A stretch of DNA of 18,211 nt from Parvularia atlantis (Eukaryota; Opisthokonta; Rotosphaerida). Made by a program: the position numbers and the translations under genes. The notes beneath the pieces were generated by a model. That model did no database searches, was not told the DNA's origin, and saw only the letters and a program-made list of their open reading frames with translations. This document shows, in pieces, positions 7,701-17,200 of this stretch. The first letter of the stretch is position 1. Every line of letters begins with the position of its first letter. The stretch lies in contig CALSCO010001867.1 of the NCBI GenBank assembly GCA_943704415.1, forward strand, positions 1 to 18,211. The letters are read 5' to 3'.

Positions 7701-10612
7701 GCATCGCGCAGCAGGGCGGCAGCGTGCCGTCGGGCGGCGCCGGCGCACCTGCACCCGCCGTCAAGCGCCCGGGCGTCGCGACGGCGGCCGTGTCCAATAG
7801 CCAAACGAAGCGCGCGCGTTTCGTGCGGCTGCTGATGGCGCTGCGGTCACAGCGCGCTAACCCTGGTGCGTAGCGGCACGCTGCGCCGTTGGCTGGCCGC
7901 GCCGACACGCTTGTTTGTTTGCGCAGAGCTCAAGGAGCCGCTTGATGACGTCGGCCCGGTGCTGCTCGTCGCGGCTACGCGGCACGTCGCCGGCGTGTCT
8001 GCGCGGCTGCTGCGCCGCGGCGCTGCGGCCGTGCTAGACGAGGTGAGCACGAGCCGGGCGGCAGCACAACATCACCGCTGACTGCTGGCTGCGCGCAGGC
8101 GTACGCGAACGCAGCCGACGGGCCGCGCAGCAACAACGGCCAGCGCGCAGGCACGCCTGTGCCTGACGAAGGGCGCCGCGCACTCGACAGCGACCTGATC
8201 GTGCGTTCCCAGCCACCGCGCGCACCTGCAGCCCTCTCACACACACGCACGCCCGCGACAGTGGGTGCACGAACGCGACGCCGCGCTGTTCCACGAGCTG
8301 TTGCCGCTGTGGTACGAGTTCTTCGGCCTAAGCATGCACGGCCGCGGCGAGCTGCTGCAGACGGCACTCTCGACAATGGACTCTGCGCAGGCACGCGGTG
8401 GCGATTGAATACGGGCACGTTTTCTCGCTTACGCGCTCGCGCGTGCAGTCGTTGCGCATGTGCTGTGTCGTCGCGTCACGCCAGGCGGCCGTCTTTGGCA
8501 AGCTCGAGGCCATTGTGCCGCTGATCGGTGCGCCCGTCGTCTGCGCTTGCGGCACGCGCTGACGGGGTGCTGCAGCGCAAAGCCTGCAGTGGGAAACCTT
8601 TGAGCAGCTGTGCTTCTGGCAGCTGATGTCGGCAGAGTTTGCCAGCTCGACGCAAGTGACCCGGCTGCTGGACGAGGCCGCGCACCTGCGGCTATCGTAC
8701 CCAGGCATGTGCTGTGCGCGCCCTAGCACGGGATGTGGGCTGATGCCGCCGCAAGCAGAGCACAGCGAGGCGTACGGCGGGCTGCTGACGCTGCTGCGCG
8801 GGTCGTCACCCGAGTCGATCTGCGTCCAGTTTGTGCTGCTGCAGCCGCTCGACGCGCTGCCGTGGACACAAGCAGCACTGAGCAACTGGGAGACGCGTAT
8901 GCCGGCACGTTTGTGCGCACCGTTGCGCCCCTTTGTGGCCGCTGATCGGCCTGCGCGCGCACAGAACAAGCTGCTCAAGACGGCTGTCGCGCTCGTGTAT
9001 CAGGTGGCCGACCACCTCGAAGGGTTTGTCGCGGCGCGCGTGCCGGCTCGCCTGCGCCGCTGACGGACCGGCGCCGTGCAGCCTCGACACGCACGAGGCC
9101 GCAAACGGCACGGCGACAACAGAGCGCAGCGCATGGCGACGGCGGCTGGAGACAAAGTGCGCGCGACGCGACCGTAGTGGCGTCGCCGCCGCCGCTGACC
9201 GCGGCCACGCAGCGGGCGAGACCTGGGGCTGCACATTTGGGCGGTGGCCAAGTCGATGTGTCGCAACGGCAGCGACCTGGCCGTGGCGCCGTCGTCGTCC
9301 GTGCAGAGCTGTGCGTGCGCGAGCGACGCGTCTGCGTGCGTGCGGCGCTGACCGGGTCATGGCGCAGCCTCGAACGAGCTCGTGGACCAGATCGAGTTTT
9401 GCACGGCACTGAAGCGCCTGCTGGGCATTCTGAGCATGGACGAGGAGTTCAGCTTCAGCTACTTCATGAAGGTCATCAAGGTGGTGCTGCAGCGGGCGGG
9501 CGGTTGCACTAGGCTCACGCCGCAGCCGCGGCAGGACCACGAGGACCGTCTCGCTGCGCGCGACGAGGAGACAACGAGGCATGAGCAGGCGCCGATGCCG
9601 AGCAGAGCCGACCCAGACGCAGCAAGCGCACCACAACCGGCAGCGGACAGCGCAGTTGCAAGGAAGAAGCGAGGGCCACAAACCGACCGGACAAAGACGA
9701 CGGCGCAGTACGCGCGACCGTCCTGCTCGAGCGTTTTGCTGCTCACATCCTGCGGGCAGGGCCGTCGAGACAGCGCGGCGGAAAAAGAGGCCGAGCGCCA
9801 AGCGGGACGCGTCAGACGGGAGCGAGTCGCCCGAGGAGTCGAGGTTCGGCGCGCGACTATGCTGCCTGCCGGCTGCTGACGTGCGCGGTCGCCCAGGGTC
9901 GCGGCGAAGAAGAAGGGGCCGCGCACCAAGCCGTCGCGATCGAGCGAAGGTGCGCAGTGGCTCGAGGTGATGCGCCCGAGGCTGACGACTACACAGACGA
10001 CGACAGCACTGCGCGGCAGGCGTCCCGCGAGCGCCCACGCCGGCGACGGCTCCCGTCACGGAAGGACGCGTACGAGGAGGACGCGGGCGAGGTGCGCCGT
10101 TGCGCGTGCACGCGCCGCGCTGACCGCTCGCAGGACGAGGTGGAGCTGGAGGAGGGCGAGGCAGTGGACGCGCCCGCGGACGACACGAGCGACGAGGACG
10201 CCGAGATCGACGAAGACGAGGACACGTCCGACGGTGACGACGACGCGGTGCGCGCGCGTGTGCTCCCGCACGGCCGCATCGGCTGACCGCTGCTCGGTCC
10301 GGCAGGACCTCGTCAACGACGACGAGGACTACGCCGAGAGCAAGAAGGCGCGGCGCGGCGGGAGCAAGGAGCGGCAGCCGGCCAAGCGCAGTGCGTGCTT
10401 GCTTTAACCGTCTCGAGCCTCATGCACGCGCGTGCAACGCAGAGGCGCGCACGGTGCTATCGCCTGTTGCCAAGCGGTCGCGCGTGCAGGGCGAGCCCGC
10501 GGCCGCGAGCGCACCGGCCGACGAGGCGCACGCCGCACCCGCGAATGACGAGGCCGTGCGCAGCGGGCCAGCGAAGCGCCGGCGGCCGGCCGACCTGAGC
10601 GACAGCGACTAG
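4798..10612 (+). CDS. INTS3: Integrator complex subunit 3 (INTS3 / SOSS-A) homologue
   Basis: INTS3 belongs to Integrator, which acts on RNA polymerase II termination and snRNA 3' processing. It also scaffolds the SOSS single-strand-DNA repair complex. Thirty-two exons join to about 1,355 residues. Blocks follow the human protein in order: LVWLCGMLIEHGA, LRQIKGGD, MMVGRDLVRLLQDV (about residue 227), RKR-type FLASRLTP, NQKRYQQWF, WTVIGWLL, KLCLFYDWM, SVMNIEPAMLVMQHS, TTTLLDFLLLIRNVF, a linker, MDSAQ, QSLQWETFEQLCFW (about 888) and EHSEAYGGLLTLLR. The end is acidic then basic and finishes ADLSDSD, like human GSDSD. Exon 15 (7339-7865) is by far the largest. The stretch 9036-9156 and intron 25 are the least certain joins. 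Seven introns are modelled as GC-AG. It diverges from the SREK1-like gene and converges on the KCTD9-like gene. Confidence 0.9.
5047..5117 (+). other. GC-AG intron 2 of INTS3
   Basis: Donor CAG|GCGCGC, branch-like GCTGACG and acceptor GTACAG. The junction joins ERNNLLQSQ to AATGPERLNE with phase 0, and the spacing agrees with human INTS3 to within one residue. Confidence 0.7.
6370..6428 (+). other. GC-AG intron 9 of INTS3
   Basis: Donor AAG|GCGCGT and acceptor ACCGCAG, phase 0. It joins GWLLKCTK to TNYVAASVKLC, both conserved INTS3 blocks. No phase-compatible GT donor is nearby. Confidence 0.8.
6929..6956. repeat. (CGT)9 microsatellite filling INTS3 intron 12
   Basis: About nine CGT units occupy nearly half of the 58-nt intron 6917-6974, between the GTGCGG donor and the GCCGCAG acceptor. 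Confidence 0.95.
7062..7120 (+). other. GC-AG intron 13 of INTS3
   Basis: Donor ATG|GCACGC, branch-like GCTGACG, acceptor GAGCAG, phase 0, 59 nt. The only GT alternative (7092) would leave an intron of about 29 nt. Confidence 0.6.
8391..8448 (+). other. GC-AG intron 18 of INTS3
   Basis: Donor CAG|GCACGC, branch-like CTTACG, acceptor GTGCAG, phase 0. It joins the conserved MDSAQ to SLRMCCVV. Confidence 0.75.
8705..8758 (+). other. GC-AG intron 20 of INTS3
   Basis: Donor CCAG|GCATGT, branch-like GCTGATG, acceptor AAGCAG, phase 1. It joins LRLSYP to EHSEAYGG, matching human LKYKEHPEA in length. Confidence 0.75.
8905..8964 (+). other. GC-AG intron 21 of INTS3
   Basis: Donor CCG|GCACGT, branch-like GCTGATC, acceptor CACAG. 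The nearby GT sites (8909 and 8913) are in the wrong phase for the next exon. Confidence 0.6.
9036..9081 (+). other. Possible GC-AG intron 22 of INTS3
   Basis: Donor GC|GCGCGT and acceptor GTGCAG were chosen because exon 23 must be read in phase 2 to connect to exon 24. A GT donor at 9040 gives a different reading of exon 23 but then clashes in phase with exon 24. This is the weakest GC-AG call. Confidence 0.45.
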
Positions 10613-10669
10613 GGCAGCAGCAGCACAGCAGGCACGCGTGTACATAGAGCAACGAAGGGCAGCAGCCGT
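10613..10669. other. 57-bp gap between convergent stops, INTS3 / KCTD9-like
   Basis: The two genes end tail to tail with 57 bp between stop codons. TGTACATAGAGC at about 10638-10649 is a possible fungal 3'-end element. The 3' UTRs probably overlap. Confidence 0.5.
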
Positions 10670-11677
10670 TCAGCGCTTCAGCAGGATGAGGCCGCGGCGC
10701 ACGTCCCGCATGCTTGCGCTCGTGGTGACGGTGCCCTGCGGTGTGCGCGTCAGGCACAGCCACAGGACGCGCGCGCGAGAGCGACGCGCCTCCCAGTCGA
10801 CGCCGTGACACTGCGCATAGTCGAGACAGGCGTTGCTGAGGTCCGACTTGCGCAGGCTCGCGCCCGTCAGCACCGACTCGGTCAGGTCGACGAAGCGCAG
10901 GTCTGGTCCACGCGGTCAGCCAGGCGCGCTCAGGCATGTCGAACGCACTCGCGTTGGCGATGCGCGCGTGGGCAAAGTTGCCGCGCCGCAGCTTGGCGCC
11001 CTCAAAGTCCGTGTGGTCGAGGTTGGCGCGCTTGAATGACGCGTCGTCGAGTCTCGCGTTGCGGAACGACGCCCTGCGCATTCACGTGAGCGGCGGAGGC
11101 GAGCACGCACGACGCGCACCCCTCCAGGTTCCACCCGTCAAAGTTGGCGTTGCGCAGGTCCATGTCGCTAAAGTCGACGTCGACGGCTCTGCGCGCGACG
11201 AAGCGGGTGGCGTCGTCCATGCGCCGCTGGCGGATGCGTGCGTCCAGAAGCGCCACGAGTTCGTCCAGCAGCAGGTACTGCGCGACCGTGCGCACGCCGT
11301 CGAGCGCCGCAGCGTCGTCCACGATCAGCTCGTTGTGGCGCAGCCAGTTGAGCACGACGCGGAAGTAGCGCGCGTCTGCCTCGCTCGCGCGCACGATGCG
11401 GACGTGAGCGCCACGGGCCCGCTGCATCGTTCGCCGCCGCCCCGCGCCGCACCCAGGTCGAGCAGCACCGCGCCGCTGTCGTCGGTCGCGCTCGGGATCG
11501 AGGGCGGGTGCGCGAACATGTGCGCGAGCATCGACGCGTCGTGCCGGCACAGCGTCGCGCGGGTCGTCACGATCGTCTCGCCACCGACGTTGAGACGCAC
11601 CCAGCCTGCACCCCGAGCCGTCAGCGGGACGCGCGCAGACGAGGGCCGCGAACGCAGAGACCAAGCTGGTCGGACAT
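10670..11677 (-). CDS. KCTD9-like BTB/T1 plus pentapeptide-repeat protein
   Basis: The N-terminal BTB/T1 domain (GWVRLNVGGET, TTRATLCRHDASMLAHMF, ARYFRVVLNWLRHNELIV) matches KCTD9 (DWLTLNVGG, SMLAHMF, YLRHGQLIV). About 18 consecutive pentapeptide units follow from about residue 120 (DLRNA, NFDGW, SFKRA, NLDHT, DFEGA and so on), which should form a right-handed beta-helix. In animals KCTD proteins often act as Cullin-3 adaptors; that role is inferred here. Exons are 11677-11662, 11605-11453, 11375-11120, 11073-10949, 10902-10790 and 10735-10670. The tiny first exon encodes MSDQL and its donor is GTCTCT, which is weak. The last intron is modelled as GC-AG in frame, giving 242 aa spliced or 260 aa retained. 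Human KCTD9 is longer and has an extra N-terminal doublecortin-like part that is absent here. Confidence 0.8.
10736..10789 (-). other. Probable GC-AG intron 5 of the KCTD9-like gene
   Basis: Donor GAG|GCGCGT, branch-like CCTGACG and acceptor ACCGCAG, 54 nt, phase 0. The intron is a multiple of three with no in-frame stop, so the frame stays open either way. The call rests on the signals alone. Confidence 0.5.
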
Positions 11678-11756
11678 CGCGCCAAGGACGGCTGTGTAGA
11701 CGCCAATGCAGATCAGGGAGCGTACGTGCGACAGTGCACTTTGAAGTTCAGCGAGG
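11678..11756. promoter_or_regulatory. Divergent promoter, KCTD9-like / MMSDH (79 bp), with CCAAT box
   Basis: There are 79 bp between the start codons. A CCAAT pentamer at 11703-11707 on the plus strand sits about 50 bp before the MMSDH ATG. It could bind the fungal HAP/NF-Y complex, which often controls mitochondrial genes; that binding is inferred. Confidence 0.5.
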
Positions 11757-14191
11757 ATGTACGCCCCCGCCCGCATCGCCACGCGCCGCTCGCCGCTGCT
11801 GCCGGTGCGCCGCCTGGTCTCTGCTGCGTCCCCCCCCCCCTGCTGCGCCGCGCTGACTGCGCCGCCGCACGCGCCTGTGTCGTGCCGCACCGTCGGCAGC
11901 GCACGGCCATGATGGCCACCGCCGCGGCCGCCAAGGTGCGGGCGGCGGCGAACGGCCCGCGCGCGCGAGAGAGAGAGAGAGAGCAGCGCTCTCACGGTGG
12001 CACGCCGCGACGCAGCCGGCCAAGGTGCAGCTGCTCATCAACGGCGAGTTTGTCGACTCGCAGACGGACAAGTGGATCGACGTGCACAACCCTGTGCGCG
12101 CGCGGGCGGGATCCCGGTGGCCGCACGGCAGCTCACGCGCCGGCACAGGCCACGAACGAGGTCGTGTCGCGCGTGCCCCAGGCCACCCAGGCCGAGATGG
12201 CCGAGGCGAGCAAGGCGGCGGCGGCGGCGTTCAAGGAGTGCGTGTGTCATCGGCGTCGCGTACGCGTCTCACCTGTGTCTCGCACGCGTGGCAGCTGGCG
12301 CAACAGCACACCGCTCACGCGCCAGCGCAAGATGCTCGACCTGCAGCTGGCCATCCGCAGCAACATGGACAAGGTCGCGGCGAGCATCACCGAGGAGCAG
12401 GGCAAGGTGCTGGCGGACGCGTCGGGCGACGTGCTGCGCGGCCTGCGTGCGTGCGCCTCGCTTTGCCGGGCTGCGCGCCGTCATCTCAGCTGGCCGCGCA
12501 ATCGCCAGAGGTCGTCGAGCACGCGTGCAGCATCCCCACGCTGCTCCAGGGCGAGACCCTCGGCAACGTCACGACCGACATGGACATGTACTCGTACCGC
12601 GTGCCGCTCGGCGTCTGCGCCGGCGTGTGCCCGTTCAACTTCCCCGCGATGATCCCGCTCTGGGTTTGCGCCGCGCCGCGCTGCACCTTTGGCTCAGGGC
12701 GGGCTCACACGGCGGTGCACGCGCACATACGCAGATGTTCCCGCTCGCGATCGCCTGCGGCAACACGTTTGTGCTCAAGCCGTCCGAGCGCGACCCGACC
12801 GCCGCGATGATGCTCGTCAAGCTTGCGCAGGAGGTCGGCCTGCCCAAGGGCGTGCTCAACGTAATCCACGGCTCGCACGTGCGTTGCACTGCCGACCGCC
12901 GTGCGTGGCCGAGCGTCTGACGCGGCCGCGCGCCACACAGGACGCCGTCAACTTCATCTGCGACGACCCGCACATCAAGGCCGTCTCGTTCGTCGGTGGC
13001 GACAAGGCCGGCCGGCACATCTTTGCCCGCGCGACAGCCCTCGGCAAGCGCGTGCAGGCCAACACGGCGGCCAAGAACCACGCCGTGATCCTGCCCGACG
13101 CCAACAAGGTCCAGACGCTCAACCAGCTGGTGCGTAGCTCGGCCGACTGCGCCCGATCGCCGCTCGTGCTCACGCTGCCGCGCCGCAGGTCGGCGCTGCG
13201 TTTGGCGCAGCCGGCCAGCGCTGCATGGCGCTGTCGGTGGTGGTGTTTGTGGGCCAGTCGTGCGAGTGGCTGCCCGAGCTCGCGGAGATGGCCAAGAAGC
13301 TCAAGGTGCCGACGAGCACCGCTGCGTCGTTGAGCCTGACACCCGCCGCGTGCGCTCGCCAGGTCAACGCCGGCACCGAGCCCGACACGGACATCGGCCC
13401 GCTGATCTCGCCCGAGGCCAAGACACGCGCGGCGAGCATCATCAAGGCGCGTGCGCGCTCGCAGGCGACGTTCTGAGCAAGGCGCTGACGGGCGTGCATG
13501 CAGCTCAGCGTCGACCAGGGCGCGCAGCTGCTGCTGGACGGACGCAACTGCCACGTGCCCAAGTACCCGAAGGTGTGCGTGCGCGTCGCTCGTGCCCGGC
13601 AGCACACGTAGCTCACGACGTGGCGCGACGGCAGGGCAACTTTATGGGCCCGACCATCCTCGCCGGCGCCAAGACGTCGATGGCGTGCTACACGGAGGAG
13701 ATCTTCGCGCCTGTGCTCACGTGCATCTTTGTCGACACGCTCGACGAGGCCATCAACGTCATCAACACCAACCCGTACGGCAACGGCACGGCCATCTTCA
13801 CCAACTCGGGCGCGGCCGCGCGCAAGTTCCAGAACGAGATCGACGTCGGCCAGGCACGTGGCGCGCGCGCGCGCACCGCTGCTGCTGCGAGAATGCGTGC
13901 GCGGCTGACGACCCATACCCCGCGTGCGCAGGTCGGCATCAACGTGCCCATCCCCGTGCCGCTGCCCATGTTCTCGTTCACGGGCTCGCGCGCCTCGATC
14001 CGCGGCGACCTCAACTTTTACGGCAAGACGGGCGTGCAGGTGCGCTTGCATGCTTGCTTGTCCCCTCGCTGGTCTGACGCTGCCTTGACGCACCGCAGTT
14101 TTACACGCAGCTCAAGACTGTCACCTCGCTCTGGCGCTCGCAGGACGCCGACGCCGCCAAGGCCGCGGTCAACATGCCCACGATGCGCTGA
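11757..14191 (+). CDS. ALDH6A1: Methylmalonate-semialdehyde dehydrogenase (CoA-acylating), mitochondrial
   Basis: Converts methylmalonate semialdehyde to propionyl-CoA in valine and pyrimidine catabolism. Fourteen exons give about 526 aa. The start at 11757 gives an Arg-rich, acid-free presequence ([16 protein letters not shown]) typical of matrix import. Family blocks: [43 protein letters not shown], catalytic Cys in [10 protein letters not shown] (exon 9), [42 protein letters not shown] and [12 protein letters not shown]. The usual ALDH general-base Glu motif is replaced by AAKNHAVI, as in true MMSDH. Introns: 11805-11899, 11936-12015, 12094-12148, 12238-12294, 12447-12508, 12664-12734, 12879-12940, 13130-13188, 13306-13362, 13447-13503, 13573-13634, 13854-13931, 14040-14098. 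Confidence 0.93.
11830..11840. repeat. C11 homopolymer in MMSDH intron 1
   Basis: Eleven consecutive C bases lie within intron 11805-11899, upstream of a GCTGACT branch-like motif. The tract may be length-variable or mis-sequenced but does not affect coding. Confidence 0.9.
11967..11983. repeat. (GA)8 tract in MMSDH intron 2
   Basis: An uninterrupted GA dinucleotide run lies in intron 11936-12015, outside the coding sequence. Confidence 0.9.
13447..13503 (+). other. GC-AG intron 10 of MMSDH
   Basis: Donor AAG|GCGCGT, branch-like GCTGACG, acceptor ATGCAG, phase 0. It joins RAASIIK to [16 protein letters not shown] two bases inside is in the wrong phase. Confidence 0.75.
13854..13931 (+). other. 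GC-AG intron 12 of MMSDH
   Basis: Donor CAG|GCACGT, branch-like GCTGACG, acceptor GTGCGCAG. It joins IDVGQ to [12 protein letters not shown], an invariant MMSDH block, so the junction is fixed to the base. This is the strongest GC-AG case in the window. Confidence 0.9.
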
Positions 14192-14292
14192 GCGCGCGCG
14201 GGGCAGTGAGTCGGCGTGTCGTGGAGGCAGGCACGGTTTGCGGCACACAGGAGAACGCGGGATAACGTCTACGTGCGGCGGTGTTCGCGCGG
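14192..14292. other. 101-bp gap between convergent stops, MMSDH / RhoGEF
   Basis: Tail-to-tail spacer that must hold both 3' ends. I see no ORF with family features and no obvious hairpin. Confidence 0.5.
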
Positions 14293-17200
14293 CTACCTGG
14301 CGCGCCGCGCTGTGTCGTGCTCTGACGCGATGAAGCCGAGCATCGTGTACTCGCGCCCGCTCACGACCGTGCTGATTACGCGCCCGTAGTTGTCCATGTG
14401 CGGCACGTACGTCGTCGACAGCGCCGGGATTGCTTGCACGAGCTTCGGCACGGCCGGGTCCCACACCTGTACGCGCGCGCGGGCTGCTGAGCGCGGCATG
14501 ACGTGCAGCAAGCGTATCGCACCTCAATGTGGTGCTCCGTCCACACGAGCACCTGCCCGGCCCACGACGCCACGGCCGTCGCAGGCGCGGCCCACCGCAG
14601 CACCGCCGTCGCCGGCATCGGGGCCGTGCGCACACGCTGCACCGCGTGGTCTGCGCGCGCACGCGTCAGCAAGGCAAGCGACGCAGCTCGATCGAAAGGC
14701 GGCGCACGGCAGATCAGGCCGCGGTCCGCAAAGCACAGCAAGAACGTGGACGGCGCGACCTCGACCACGCCTACGGCCGGCCCTGTCGGCATCTCCTGGT
14801 AGATGATCTCTGCGCGCCGTGGCGTCAGCGGGGCTGCTGCAATGTCCGGGCACGCCAGCGAACCCGACAGCGACGGCAAGAACGACTTGGTCGTCTCAGA
14901 CTGCCCATCGAGCTGCATGTCGAGCACGTAGAAGCGCTGGCCCATGATCAGGACCGCGCGGTCACCGAGCGGCGTGATGCCCGTCGGGACAACCCCGTTT
15001 CCCACAAACGGCAGCGACACGTGCTGCGCGCGGCGGCCGTGCTCAGCAGTCGCGCATTTTACGGTCCTGCCGCACGCACCCAGCGATACTCAAACTCGCG
15101 CCTCCCGTAGCCGCAGGCAAACATGGTCAGCTTCTGCGACGTGGCGGCGAGGAGGTGCGCCGCGCCCGTGCTCGCGGCGTGGCGCACAAAAAAGTGCAGC
15201 GTGCCCTGTGCGCCACGCGGTTCTCAGCTGCGCCGTCACTGGCGAGCTCGGCCGCACCTTCGAGTCACGGATCTTGCCCGGCGGCGCGCTGCTGCCGGTG
15301 CCCTGCAGGACGTTGAGCGGGTACACGCGCAGAACGCCGCTCTTGCCTGCACGCCGACGCGCTTAGGGCCCTCAGCGCGCCGTGCGTGCATCGCGCGCAC
15401 CCTCGAGCACGATGAGCATCCCAAGCGCCTCCAGTACGGCGATCTCGGCCACCTGCTTGTGAAAGCCGGGCACGGGCAAGAGGGCTTCGCGCGGCGCGTG
15501 TCACGCCGAGCACGCCGCACAACGCGAGCATCGCACCCTCCGGCTCGCTCGACCACAGCAGCAGGCCCTCCTCCGTGCCGAGCACAAGCTTGCGCTCTGC
15601 CCACCGAGCGCAGCGGTCAGCGTCGAGCGCGCAGTCTCAACGCGCGCGCACGCACCCGCACCCCACCATGCCGCGCAGGTTACGTGCAGCGGGTTGTCGA
15701 CGCGCTCGGCCGGCAGGGGCAGGCGCCTGTCGATGGTCAGGTTGCCCTGCTGCGCGGTCGCGTCGCCGAGCAGCTCGTGCTGCGTCTTCTCAAACACGGC
15801 GAGGAACTCCTGCGCGGCCAGGATCAGAGCCGATCAGCTGCGCAGCGGCTGGCCTCGCACCCGGTGCGCGGCGGGTGACGTCGCTGAGATGGTGTAGATC
15901 GTCTCGGACGCCCTGTCGAGCAGGCCGATCTGTGGCACCGTCTTGCTGTCGCCGTCACCTACGCGCCATGTCAGCCACGGTCGCGCAGCAGTACGCCGCC
16001 GCCGCACCCATCGTGAGCGAGAGCACGGCCTCGACGAAGCGGCTGCGCCGGCTCTCCTTCTTCGTCGTCGTCAGATCCTTCGTCTCGATCAGCCACAGCA
16101 GGAAAGGCTGCAGCTGCAGCCTGAAGCGCGTCCCGCGGCCCTCGGAGAGCTCCTTCGTGAGCAAGAAGCAGTCGTTGAACAAGAACCCCTTGTGTGCGCG
16201 CGCATTAGGTCAGGCACGCTGCCATGCCGCGCAGCCAGCCGCACTATGAGCTTGCTCTCGGCGCCCGTGCGCAGCGGCACCTCGTACACGAGCGTGCGCG
16301 TGCGCACGTCGAGAAACTCCTTGCCAATCTCCTGCGGCGCGGTCCCGTGAGCATGCACAGCGCGCAACACCGCGTTGTCTGCGACGCACGTCGACCAGGT
16401 CGCGCTGCAGCTGGATCTGCCGCGCCTCGAGCTGTATACGCCGCTGGAAGTTGGCGCACTCGGCATTGATCTCCGTGACGACGTCCTGCGACATCGGCCG
16501 GAAGCCATCAGCCGCGAGCGAGCAGGCACACGCCCGAGCGTGCGCGCTCTCACCGTCACGGTCGCCAGTGCGCTCGCAAGCGGCGCGTAGTCGGGGTGGT
16601 CTGGCACGGGCCGCCATGTGAGGCCAAGCGCGCAGACGTGGGCACCGTGGAGCGTACCGGTCGGCGTGGCCTTGATGATCGCCTTGACGAGCAGCGGGTA
16701 CTTGGTCACGCGCTGCATCGGCTTGAGCAGCTCCCAGCTGAGGTCGTGCGCGTGCTGCATGTGCGACTCACACTCCTGCCGCGACGTTGTCGGCGACCGG
16801 CACGGTGCGCGGTGTGGCACGGCACCCGCAGCAGCTGGTCCAGGTAAACGTCCGTCTGGCGCCGCCGCAGCACATCGGTTGCCTTGGGGAGGTTCTTGCA
16901 AAACGGCGTGAACGTGCGCAGGCGCGGCATCTGCTCACGGCGTCTGAGCCACGGTGTGCACGCCGAGCAGAAGCGGGCGGCGCACGTATTCGACCAGCAG
17001 CGGGCCGACCGTGTCTGTGTCGGTGTTGCTGCTCGTCTGCCACGCGCGCAGGTGCTGCGCGAGCATGCTCTGCGGGTGCACGGGGGTTGAGCATGCTGCC
17101 GGCCGCCGTCTGCCGAGCGCGCACCGACAGCGCGGCGATCTCCTCGATGTTGGAGAAGATGAGGTCAAAGGTCGTGCGGTCGACGATGTCCGGTTTCGCT

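Larger units (their letters stand above)
4894..10442 (+). other. INTS3 intron map (31 introns)
   Basis: Modelled introns: 4894-4962, 5047-5117, 5202-5262, 5377-5433, 5586-5643, 5780-5828, 6057-6112, 6188-6252, 6370-6428, 6517-6569, 6742-6804, 6917-6974, 7062-7120, 7285-7338, 7866-7926, 8043-8098, 8201-8261, 8391-8448, 8528-8575, 8705-8758, 8905-8964, 9036-9081, 9157-9212, 9311-9367, 9481-9534, 9708-9759, 9844-9896, 9950-9996, 10092-10133, 10248-10305, 10391-10442. Sizes are 42-71 nt. Phases agree at every junction and family alignment supports most. Nineteen donors are GTGCG, five are other GT, seven are GC. Acceptors are CAG except 6112 (TAG). Confidence 0.75.

Noticed and set aside
8806-10059. 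A 417-codon open frame opposite INTS3
   Set aside because: Antisense to conserved INTS3 exons, Arg/Ala-rich and without domain features. Long stop-free antisense frames are expected at this GC content.
4798-10612. Decayed pseudogenes with many frameshifts
   Set aside because: The frame changes coincide with 42-71 nt segments bounded by G(T/C)...AG with matching phases and branch motifs, and the joined protein follows INTS3 end to end.
10443-10612. A separate small nuclear-protein gene ending in ADLSDSD
   Set aside because: Acidic and basic exons join in phase to the INTS3 body, and human INTS3 also ends in a basic stretch followed by SDSD.
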